NCBI GenBank assembly: GCA_012295275.1 | Contig: CM022674.1 | Location: 7,890,409-7,954,408 of the forward strand | Reading direction: 5' to 3' | DNA length: 64,000 nt | From: Chrysomallon squamiferum | Lineage: Eukaryota; Mollusca; Gastropoda; Neomphalida; Peltospiridae | Shown here: positions 44,038-56,350 of the stretch, one piece after another | Layout: each line of letters opens with the position of its first letter | How positions within the stretch are numbered: the stretch's first letter is position 1 | Position numbers and translations under genes: made by a program | The notes under the pieces: model-generated | The model's input: the letters and a program-made list of their open reading frames with translations, nothing else | What the model was told of the DNA's origin: nothing | Database searches by the model: none

Positions 44038-47000
44038 CTTTAATAATAATACAATTACATATAAAATTTAAAAAAAAAGAACAGGTTTAAATAATTGTTG
44101 AATATTTATATCTTATCATAAGGTAGCTAATCATTTATTTGTATAACCATTCTGATGTTTAGATAGTTTACTTTCTTTCTATGAACAATTACCTATCAGT
44201 TAAAGTATTTGATACACACAGACACACACACATGTATATTTCATATTATATGCAGTTTTATCATTTAATCATTTTTATTTTAAAACAGAATTCTGTCACT
44301 GTAATCCTGTTGGTTCCTATGGCAACACATGTGATCCTCATACACAGCAGTGTTCGTGCAAGCCTGGGGTGGGAGGGTTGAGGTGTGACCGATGTAACCC
44401 TGGATACTGGGGACTTCATCTTATTGTTGAGAAGGGAATTCCTGGGTGTATTGGTGAGTTAACCCTTTCTCTGACACTCCTGCAGTAAAAACAAAAGAAA
44501 CAATCTCTTCTAAATATTACAACAGAGTAATCTGAACTTAGATTTTGTTTTTAAGTAAATTATATAAATTTGATAACAGCCTGAAATGTTGTTGAGATTT
44601 CTGTAAATTAATTTTATATTTGGAAATATTTTCACTTTTATGATGTCCAGATATTTTTAATTATTTCTAGTAAAATTTTATTATTTTATTAATTATAGAT
44701 TAACAGTATATTTCCCGTAAAATTTTATGTCTGTAATTATATCAGTAGTATAAAACAAAAGTTTTTTGTTTTGATATTATTAATTGACTGTGCTTTAGTA
44801 AAGTTCATTGATGTTGAGAGTCAGCATAGCTAAAAATGTTTTAAGAAGTAAACATTTAAATCATTCTGGTATTATCATTTAAAAATTTAAACCATTAGGG
44901 TTTGATCATTTAAAAAATTAATTGATTGGTGTATTATTATCTACAAATTAAAAGCATGAGGTTATTATCATTCACGAATTTAGCTCTTGTTTTTGTAATA
45001 GCAAATATCAATCATTTTGAGAAGTTATTTTTATCATTCTGACACTGATCATTCAGAATGAGTATCAAGCAATTTAGCAGGATCACATCTGGAAATTTAA
45101 ATCATTCAAAATTGTTTCATTTATCATGAATTTTATTGTTTCTTACTGAATAACTGCAGCCTGAACAAGATTTTTAATCTGTTTTGTTACTGTGATGATG
45201 TTGTTTTCTGCAGCGTGTAACTGTAACAAGTTTGGTTCGACGAGAGATGACTGTGATCAGATGACAGGAAGGTGTATGTGCAAACCTAACATAAACGGGA
45301 TGAAGTGTAACCAGTGTCCAGACAGGAAGCTGCTTGGGCCTCTGGGATGTGAAGGTCAGGGTCATTCAGTAAAATTATGAGAAACCATGTTAACTTAACA
45401 AAGTCAAGGAACTACTTTTTCATTTAATTGTATCTTTATTTCCTTCTTTTATTATTATTTTAAATTATTCTAATTATTCTTATTCATATTCATATTATTA
45501 TTGTTGTTATTGTTGTTGTTTATTTATTTTGACTTTATTAATTCAAATGCAGCATGGATGACTGAATTCTGCCATATTTATTATTTCTACAATGTAACTC
45601 CAGAATGGGTCTTTTTTTTGTATATAAAATTTTACTGTTTTTATTTTTCTAGTGACTGATGTCCCGTCTTCGTGCAATGACCTGGAATGTCAGTTTGGTG
45701 CTGTGTGTCAGGACTTTGACGGGCGACTGGAGTGTGTCTGTGAGGTTCACTCATGCGAGACTGAAAACCCTCAGGAGATAGTGTGTGGGACAGACGGACA
45801 GAACTACGGCTCTGAGTGTCAGCTCCGCCTGTTTGGGTGCAGACTGCAGAAACACATTGCTGTCGCCTACAGAGGACCTTGCAGAGGTCAGCCAGTTTAC
45901 TTATTTACTTTTTTATTTATTTACTTAGTTACTTTGTTTATTTTAATTATTTTCTTTTTTATTCATTTTATTTATTTATTTATTTAATATTTAATTGATT
46001 GATTTGATTTCATTTTGGTATTATTATTATTATTATATATTTTTAAAAATGTCTTTGGAATTATATAAATGATTCATAAGTTTAGGCTTGATTGATTTAT
46101 TTATGATCTCAGCAATGTAACTTCAGATGGGTTTTACAACATAAAAGAAAAATTTGGAGGACACCATGTTTTTAACAAAATTTTAAATGATTTCAGCTTT
46201 GCCATCAACTGAGACTACGACACCAGTTCCTTCGACAACACGATCTCGCAAGACTACACGACACATAAAGGACAACGCCAGTCAGCTACCATCAGGTGAC
46301 ATCAAAACCAGCGGAACTGACCAACCTGACTCCGACAACGTCTGTGGTACGTTATTAGCATATCACTTAATTTTGTTTATTTTTAATTTAATTACGTTTT
46401 TAAAACTAACCTGACTCAGACAACATCTGTGGTACGTTTACTGTTATTTAACATATCTCTTAATTTTATTTATTTTTAATTTAATTACATTTTTAAAAAT
46501 AACATAGAAGAAGTTTTAATAGCTGTTATATGTTTGTAATTTTAATAAATAAAAATAAATTATTAATATTAAATTCTGTTTCATTTCAATAAAATTTCAG
46601 ATCTTTTAGAAACTTTCGATTTATTTTTAAAATATTGAAATTCATATTTTTAATAACACAAGTACAGAATGAAGACTAATTTTCCATAATGAAATGACAA
46701 ATGTCGAAACCTTTTTAATTCTGAAATCCTATATTCAGTTGAAATTAGTTGCATTTGTTAATTTATCCAAATAGGATCTTTTATAATTTATTAAATCTTA
46801 AACAGTAGAATAAAATAACCTCTGTGGCCCACATTTTTAAAGTAGCATTTTTTAATGTATCAAAGACAAGTAGGTATATACATTGCTTTAATAAATGCAC
46901 TGGTTAGAATGGGAAATGCCACTCATTTTTAAATGTTACATATGGTGTCATTTAATCTGTAAAGTTATAATTAAAATATATATATATATTGCTCATTTTA

Positions 47001-50000
47001 TCAACTTTTAGAATGATTTGTTTGTTACTAATAATAAAGATTGTTTTTTTTCCAGAAGGTCTGAGTAAGATTGACGAGCTGTGTATAGATGACGACACTT
47101 GCTGTGCTAATAACAGTCAGTGTCACCTCGGACTGTGTCACTGCCTGCCCGGCTACGTCCCTTCACTGGACATGACTCACTGCATTGGTGAGTTCCAGAC
47201 TCCCTAACTAGCAAGACTCACCTCCATCTTGTGACATAACATTTATACTCATCTATAGGCAAACATGTGAACTCTGGTAGAGTTAGGTGATCCCAGGCAA
47301 CATATTTAAGTAAAGAAAACAAGATTCTGTTACAAAACATGTTAATGTAAAATCATCATTTAAAAGAATGAGGCAACCAAAGTTTTTGTCACTAAAGGTG
47401 ATCTTTGTTGCATGTCAATAAAATAGTCATTTGTAGCAATGTAGAGATTACAGACATGTTTACTACAGGTAGTTCAGGAGTTAAAATTAAAGCAGACATT
47501 AATTATTCTTACACAGAATCTTTTAAAGAAATATTTCTAAACAAATTACTGTTTTACTGAATGTCTTTGTTTCAGAGGTAAAACGTGAACCAATACCAAA
47601 GCATCTGACCAACCCACCAAACCAGGATGCTTGTTCCACCAACCCTTGTCATCACCATGGCACCTGTGTCCTTGACGACTCCCTGGGATTCCGATGTTTC
47701 TGTCCTCTCGGCAGGGGAGGACCATTCTGTAAAAGAAGTGAGAACAAGAACCAGACATACTTATCATATATAAATTTTTAATTGTTTTTCTGTTCCAAAT
47801 CATTCAAATTACACATATTATTAATTTTAAATGATGATGATGATGATGGTGGTGTTGATGGTCATAGTGATGTTAATGTGATTATTATGATGACAACAGC
47901 AACACTGTATCACCAACAGAAAATAATAACCATCATCATCTTCACCACCAACACAGCAATAACATAAACCACAACCAATATCAACAACACCACCACCACC
48001 AACAACATTATATGTAACAATGACAAAAACAAAATGATTCTTTTGTAGCATTATGATTCTATTATTTATTTATTTGTTTATAAATTTTTCTAAACACAGA
48101 TATTGAGTTTGAACATCCTTCGTTCAGTGGAAAGTCGTATCTCAAAGTTCCGAAGATAAACAAGGCAAACAGAGACCTGAGTATAGAGATTGTCTTCCAC
48201 ACACTCAACAAAGATGGAATTCTGCTCTACAACTCTCAGAATGTTGATGGGTCAGGAGATTTCATTGCTCTCATTATCAAAAATGGCTATGTGGAATTCA
48301 GGTAAGAAAAGTGATTTTTTTCCCATCTTGGTGTTTTATTGTTATTAGAAGAAAAGAAAATATCCGCTTCAATCATTATGTTAATTAAATACTATTTATT
48401 GTATACACATTATGTTAATAAGAATAAAGCTGAAATAACAGCGCCAACAATAAGACAAGTGAAAGCAGAAATATAATAATAATATTAATATCATTAAAGT
48501 GAGGGAAAGAAAAAAAACAAAAATGAAAATAAATATTAAAAACAGTTATTAATAGCAACAGTAAAACATAACAATAATATCAGTAGAAAGAACAAAAAAA
48601 AACAAACAACAAAACAACAACAAACACCAGAAGCAAGTATCAAAAACAATGAAAGTAGCACAAAAATAGAGAATGGAAACTGAATAAAATATTTAACCCA
48701 GATTTAATGAGTGTTATTTGAGATTAAAGCAGTTACAGTAAGGTGTTTACATCGTGTGTTTAGGTATGATCTTGGAGGAGGAGAGGTGGTGATACGAAGC
48801 ACTGTTCCAGTGGAACCGAAAAAACAGCATCGTGTGGTGGCTCGTCGCATACAGGAGAAAGGATTCCTCATCATGGACAATGAGGAGCCAGTGTCAGGAG
48901 CCGGTCTGCACTCTCACAACTCACTCAATCTCAGAGACCCTCTCTACGTGGGATATGTACCTGACGCTAGTGATGAGTATGTGTAAATCAGATAAAAATA
49001 ACAGATTACAAATGAGATTCAAAAATAAATGTACAAATGTTACAGTGAATTAAAAACATGATTTAGCAGGAATTTGTCAATTTACTTACATCTTAATTTT
49101 GTTACAATTGTCTATTTTTTATAATTGAAAATTATTAATTATCAAGTATTTACAAAGTGGGACTCTCAAATATTATTTTTATTAATTTATTTAATAAACG
49201 AAGATGGCTATTGATGAATATTTATAGTTTAGTGTATAATAAATACACAAAATGTTATGAAACATATTTAAATTAATAACACTGTGTTTAATAGATAAAG
49301 AGAGCTCTGTAATAAGTATGCATAGGTTACAGCTGTTTAAGTACCAATGTTGAATATAATTATCACTAATCACATTTGTACTTTAAGAGATCTGAGGTAT
49401 GTGCTAAGTTATACAAATATCAGTCTATCTATCTGTCTATTTGTCTATCTGTATCTGTCAGCCCATATATGTCTGTCTGAACTATTTCTCCCTCTTCCTC
49501 TCAATTCATTATTCCTTCCCTGAAGCACTGACACATATAAATACTATTTAGATCTGTGTTTTAAAACAGATTTGCTCTGAATGTTTCAGGCTGTATGAGA
49601 GGATTGGGGTGAACCTGGGCCTGGTTGGCTGTGTGAAGAGTGTGAAGGCAGGAAACAAGAATTACCAGAAAGAATACAACCTGCGATACCCAGACCACAA
49701 CACTGACATCAGAGACGGAGCAGGAATTGGTCAGTTTACATAAACCTTGTTTGTACGATTATTAGCTAAACTACACTTACAGTTATTAATTGTTAAGCAT
49801 TTAAAAAGGTGAAATCACAAACATTGGTCAGTTTACTAAAATAATTGTGATTTTTTTTTTATTACTATCCAAACTATAGTTAGAATTATTAATTATTAAG
49901 CATTTACAAAATGGATTCACAAACAGTGGTCAGTTACTTAAAAAATCATGACTTTTCTTTTAGTACTGCATGATTAATTATTATTTATACAAAATGGATT

Positions 50001-53000
50001 CACAAACAGTGGTCATCACAACTGCATGATTAATTATTATTTATACAAATGGGACTCACAAATAAATGTATGATTGTGAAAGTGAATAAAAATACATGAA
50101 TGATAGAAATCTGTTAATAAATATTCTGTAGTGTAAAACAAATTATGACAATTAATTAATTATTAATTTAAATATAACTATTGTTGTTTTAGTACCAGAA
50201 TTAATAGTAATAGTAGAATTCAGAGTGATAGCAATAGTAGCATAGTAGTAATATTAATAGTTTTAATAGTAGTAATAGTAATAGTTTGTAACATCATCAT
50301 TTTGTAGTAGTAGTTGTAGTAATTGTAACAGTAGCAGTCGTGGTGCTGGTCATGGTAGAAGTATTTATTTTAACTTTATAATATTCATTATGTTTAACAC
50401 TGACTGTAAAGTTTAGATATAAGAAGACACTTCTTGTTTCAGGTGAGTGTGGTAACAACCCATGTAAAACAATGCCGTGTGTCAACGATGGGACGTGCAT
50501 CATGCAAGATGAAAATAACTTCCTCTGTCTCTGTTCCGAGGGATTTCAAGGTAAATTCCTTTCAGTGATGTGGGGAACAATTTTAAAACATGCTCCACTG
50601 ATTGAGCTGGGGAGGGATGTTTAGGATTCCAGAAACCAATATATTTAAGAAAAAAGACAAAATATTATTTCATAAAAAGTTTGTAATAATATAACAACAA
50701 CAACATCAGCAACAACAACAATAATAATTAGACATTTTTTTATTAAATATATACATTTGGGGAATTGTATGAACTGGTGTAGGCATATTTTATTTTATTG
50801 TGAGAAGGTAAAATTTCTAAATTAAAGAAATATAATTTATAAATAGAAAATAATCACTGTTGATTTATGCTTAAAATTAAACAAATAATAACTAACTTAT
50901 TAATTATAAATTCAAAAGATTAAAATAGCATCTATAGTTAAAGAGACAAATATCTTGTAAAGTTTAAATATACTTTATTTGTGTTTAAAGGGATATACTT
51001 TGTGTTTAAAGGGATATACTTTGTTTCTGTTTAAAGGGATATACTTTATTTGTGTTTAAAGGGATATACTTTGTTTGCATTTAAAGGGATATACTTTGTG
51101 TTTAAAGGGATATACTTTATTTGTGTTTAAAGGGATATACTTTGTTTGTGTTTAAAGGGATGTACTTTATTTGTGTTTAAATGTATATACATTATTTAAA
51201 GGGATTTACTTTATTTGTATTTAAAAGGCTATACTTTATTTGTGTTTAAAGGTACATACTTTATTTGTATTTAAAGGGATATACTGTATTTGTGTTTAAA
51301 GGTATATACTTTATTTGTATTTAAAGGGATTTACTTTATTTGTGTTTAAAGGGATTTTGTGTTTAAAGGTATATACTGTATTTGTATTTAAAGGGATTTA
51401 CTTTATTTGTGTTTAAAGGGATTTACTTTATTTGTGTTTAAAGGTATATACTGTATTTGTATTTAAAGGGATTTACTTTATTTGTGTTTAAAGGGATATA
51501 CTGTATTTGTGTTTAAAGGGATTTTGTGTTTAAAGGTATATACTTTATTTGTATTTAAAGGGATTTACTTTATTTGTGTTTAAAGGGATTTACTTTATTT
51601 GTATTTAAAGGGATACACTTTGTTTAAAGGGATATACTTTATTTAAAGTGATACACTTTGTTTAAAGGGATTTACTTTATTTAAAGTGATATACTTTATT
51701 TGTATTTAAAGGGATATACTTTATTTAAAGGGATATACTTTATTTAAAGTGATATACTTTATTTAAAGGGATTTACTGTGAGGAGCTGAAAGACCCATGC
51801 TCCAGTCAGCCGTGTCAGTCTGGGGGTACATGTATCTCGGTGGAGTTCGACACTGGGTTCCAGTGCAAGTGTCCCGAGGGCAGGGATGGACTCCGGTGTG
51901 AGAAAGGTGAAGAAAATTTAAAGTTTAATTTATCCTTTATTGCTCTGTAGAAACCACACTCAATATTTCTCATTACTTAACTATTAATAATAATATAATC
52001 AAATAATCAACACATAATGATAATGTTTAATTAAAGTCTGTTTTGTTTAGACTGTTAATTTTTTGCAAACAGCATACTTAATATGTATTTACTAAAATAA
52101 TAAATATTACCATAATCAGAAAACATTTTATAAACCCCATAATACCACACCATTGTGTTGAAATAAAAAAGGATGTAGGTCAGTATGTGTATGAACCTGT
52201 GATCCATTGCCTGTCAGATTCATTCTGCTATGGAGTTAAAATAATCACCTTCATGTTTCAAAATCAAAATTATTTAAAAATAGTGATAATAAAAATATTA
52301 AGCATCATTGTTTAATTATCAAATGCATTTATTTATTTCAGTTTGTACATGTCACAAGCTTTAGTGTGAGTTCAGCTGTGTTTTTATTGTAATTTCAGAG
52401 TCAATGAAGAAAATATTTGTGCCTCAGTTTGCTGGAGACTCGTACATTGAGCTTGAACTCAATGTTACCAGCAAACACAAACTCAGACTGGAGGTTTGGT
52501 TCCGAGCTACAAGACCTAATGGTTAGATTCAAGTGATATAGTTTACTTTTCAAATCTCCCAGTGTTACCTTCCCTTTGTTAAAAAATAAAGATAACATTT
52601 TACCCAAGAGATTTTCATTACAAATTATTTTATTTCAACTGAAATAGTTTTCAGTTTAAATTTAAAATTAATGCATGGAATAAAAATAATCAATTTGTAC
52701 TTTCAGATTTCTTATTTTATTCCCCTGAGCAAGTTTGGTTTTATTTAGTATTAAAATGGACACTGAGCTTTTGTTGTCATTTTGAAAAGAAAAATATATT
52801 TACATACATTTTAAATTTATTTTTCTTTTATGTGATTTCCATTAATATCAAGTAAAGTGGATAAAAGTTTAAATTTTAATCATTATATATTTGAATATTA
52901 GATTTACTTATGTCTGTAGAAGAATGACTTTCAGGTGGTTTTATTTTCTTTGCCGTTCAGGTGTGATTCTGTTTGCTACTCAGTACAGTGATGGAAAGGG

Positions 53001-55362
53001 AGACTTCATTTCTCTGAATCTGGTGAAGAGAAAACTTGAGTTCAAGTTTTACCTCGGAAGTGGCACAACCAAGCTAGAGTGAGTGCTTTAATTGTTCATT
53101 ATTTATTTTATGAATAAACATAATTTCTGTCACATTTTGTTTGTGAATAACACATAATAACATGTAATGTTTTATAAATAAAACAGATACTTGAAAAATT
53201 CTTGAATCTAATATTTTCACTTTACTGAGTGAATAACGAGTGAATTTTTTATTTTATTCAGCAAAATTAACATACTACAATGAGTTCACAGTTTAAAAAG
53301 TTTTAAAATGAGGTTTAGTATCCACAGATAAAAATAAAATAATGTTAAATGTTTTTTGTGAACAGAAGTAGAGGACATGTGCACCTAAAGAAATGGCATC
53401 GAGTGATAATAGAACAAAGTGGAAAGACTGGAAGACTTCAGATTGACCATCGGCCAGTAGTTACTGGACACTCTCAGGTGAGAACTTTATCAGTTTTAAA
53501 TTTCTTTGACTTTTTGCTGGCAAGGATGTTTCTTTCCAAGACTGTGTAATTTCTTAGACAAGTAACTTCTTTCAAATGTTGTCATAAATTGTCAGCTTAC
53601 TCTGTAGTTTGTGTCATTTAACCACTTTCTCAGTTTAAATCAATAGTACACATTTTGTGTGTGTGTGTGTATGTGTTCTGTGTTGGGTATGATGTAAGTA
53701 TGTGGTGTGTACATTCTGAGTGTGTCGTGTGGTATTTGTGTGTATGTGTATGTGTGAGTGTTCTGTGTGTGTTGTGTGTGTGTAATATATATATATATAT
53801 ATATCTTATGCGTTTGTGTGGTATGTATGTGTGAATGTATTTTTTATGTGTGTATATGTGTATATTATTTTGTACACTGTTTTGACATTTCAGGTTTTAA
53901 ATACTAGATTTTATCAGATCAGTTATTACAGATCTCTGTTTTTCAAAGCTAATTACGTGTTTCTTCTCTAGGGAAAGTCAGCTGCACTCAATCTTGGTAA
54001 AAAGCTTTACATTGGAGGATTCAAGAACAAGTCTGACATTCCAGCCAATGCTGGTATTCAGACTGGTTTCACTGGCTCCATCCAGCGGGTACGAGATAAC
54101 ATGCATCTTCTTATTGACCATATTCATTACCTGTTTATCTTGAAACTCTTTCTTAACCTTACAAGAAAATCACTTATACATTCTCTGTTAATCATTCTTA
54201 AGAATTAAATAAAAAGGCCTGGATACACCAAAATTTTGATATTTTCAGTTTATTTAGATACAGCTAGTCTCATCTCTGTTCAGGTTTCAATAAAAGTGAT
54301 GTTTGTGTAATGATAAAACTCACTTGAGATGGCAGTATTAATTTATATGAATACAGCTGCAATTTTTATAGTTTCCAAGAGAATTTTTAAGAATAATACC
54401 ATGAGAAATATTTCTTATTAAAAACATATTGCACAATAAATATAAATAACATTAAAACATACATTAAAATATTTGTCAGTTTATATTTATAAATATTATA
54501 AATTATAAAGGTGGTAAATAGATAGTTATGTTATAATGAAACACAAATGATGTATAGAACATATATTAGCAACACATTAAAATGTTTGTTCTGCGTACTG
54601 ATACAAAACTGATGTTTGTTCTGCGTACTGATACAAAACTGATATTTTATGACAGCTGCTGATTAACGGGATGATTATCGACAGCTTGTTGAAGTCGTCG
54701 AAGCAGTTGAGAAACATAGAAGAGTACGACGGCCCCCATGCAACGTCAACCCCTGCATGAATGGCGGGATCTGCATACCACAGCTAAATGAAGCCAACTG
54801 TCAGTGCCCAGACGCCTTTGTGGGAGAGAGATGTGAAAAAAGTAACATTTCTCTTTTTCTTATTAGTGGGGGTTCATGGGATAAAATTAGACCAAGGTGT
54901 GACACAGTTAACTGGTATTTTTTTACATGTTTATTATATCTTGTACTTTCTGTTTATTTAAAATAAACAGATAATAATAATAATAATAATAATCACTACC
55001 ACATCCACAACTACTACAGGTGTCACAACACAACATAATGAATTAATTAAATGATGCACATTTTTCCAAGTTGAGTATGACAAGAACAGCCATATTAATT
55101 TTACAGATTGGCTAAAATGCATTATCAACAATGGGAGGATGACTGATACAGTGGGTCATTTTGTTTATAAGTTCTAACAACATTTTTATTTTTAAACTTC
55201 AGGAGCAGAACATGTGAACATTGACCAGCCAGTGAAGTTTGATGGGACTACATATTTACATTTCCTAAACGAAATCACTTCAGAGTAAGAATAATAATTA
55301 TTTGTATCTTGTAATATATATTGTTTTTCTGTGATTTTTGTGTGTGTGTTTATGTGTGTGTT

Positions 55363-55421
<59 letters not shown>

Positions 55422-55641
55422 ACGCGTGCGCATGCCTGTGTATGGTGTGTGTGGTGTGTGCATGTGCACTCATGAATAAGAGCAAGAAAATGTGTGTTTA
55501 AAATATTTTCCATCTAACTGATTTTGTTAAAGGTTATCACAAAACCTAACTGATAAATAAAATTAATAATGATACACACACAAATACATAAACATATGCA
55601 TATACATGTATATTGTATGCATGTTTGTATATATATATATA

Positions 55642-55697
<56 letters not shown>

Positions 55698-56293
55698 ACG
55701 TAATATAATTACTGCATTGGTTGTTATTATAATAAGAAGTAATGTTAGAATGGTCATACTGTATTTATTATTATTTTTTGTACACATTATAATCTATTAC
55801 AGACAAGAAGCTCAGAGGACCAACAACATACAAATCAGGTTTAGGACAAAGAACAAAAATGGACTCCTTGCTTTCCAGAACAGAGGGCAGAGTGTAAAGG
55901 GAGATTACTTGGCTATAGCCGTAGTTGATGGCAGGGTGGAGTTCAGCTACAACCTGGGCAAGCAGTCGTCTGAAAATCTCTTCATAATCAGGTCAAGAGT
56001 CCAGGTTGACGACGACGAGTGGCACAAAGTCACAGCAAGAAGGTGAGTTGTTTTATTTACAGTCAACAGGTAAAAATGCAGGTAAATTCCTGTTACCTGG
56101 ACTAGAGGTTTATTTTGTAATCAGTACAAAGTTTGTACAGTTCTCTTTGTGTTATTTAATACATAGTAAAAAGCTGTACAGATCTTTGTGTGAGGTATCA
56201 GGGGCAATGGGCTCAGTTCTTTCTAATGTCATTTTTGGCCTGTTATCCAGTTCTGCCATGTGCTCCAAGATGTGCTTCAGTAGTCATGGTCTG

Positions 56294-56350
<57 letters not shown>

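Noticed and set aside
55192-55787. ORFs with long His-Thr or Cys-Val runs
   Set aside because: Translations of (GT)n microsatellites in an agrin intron.
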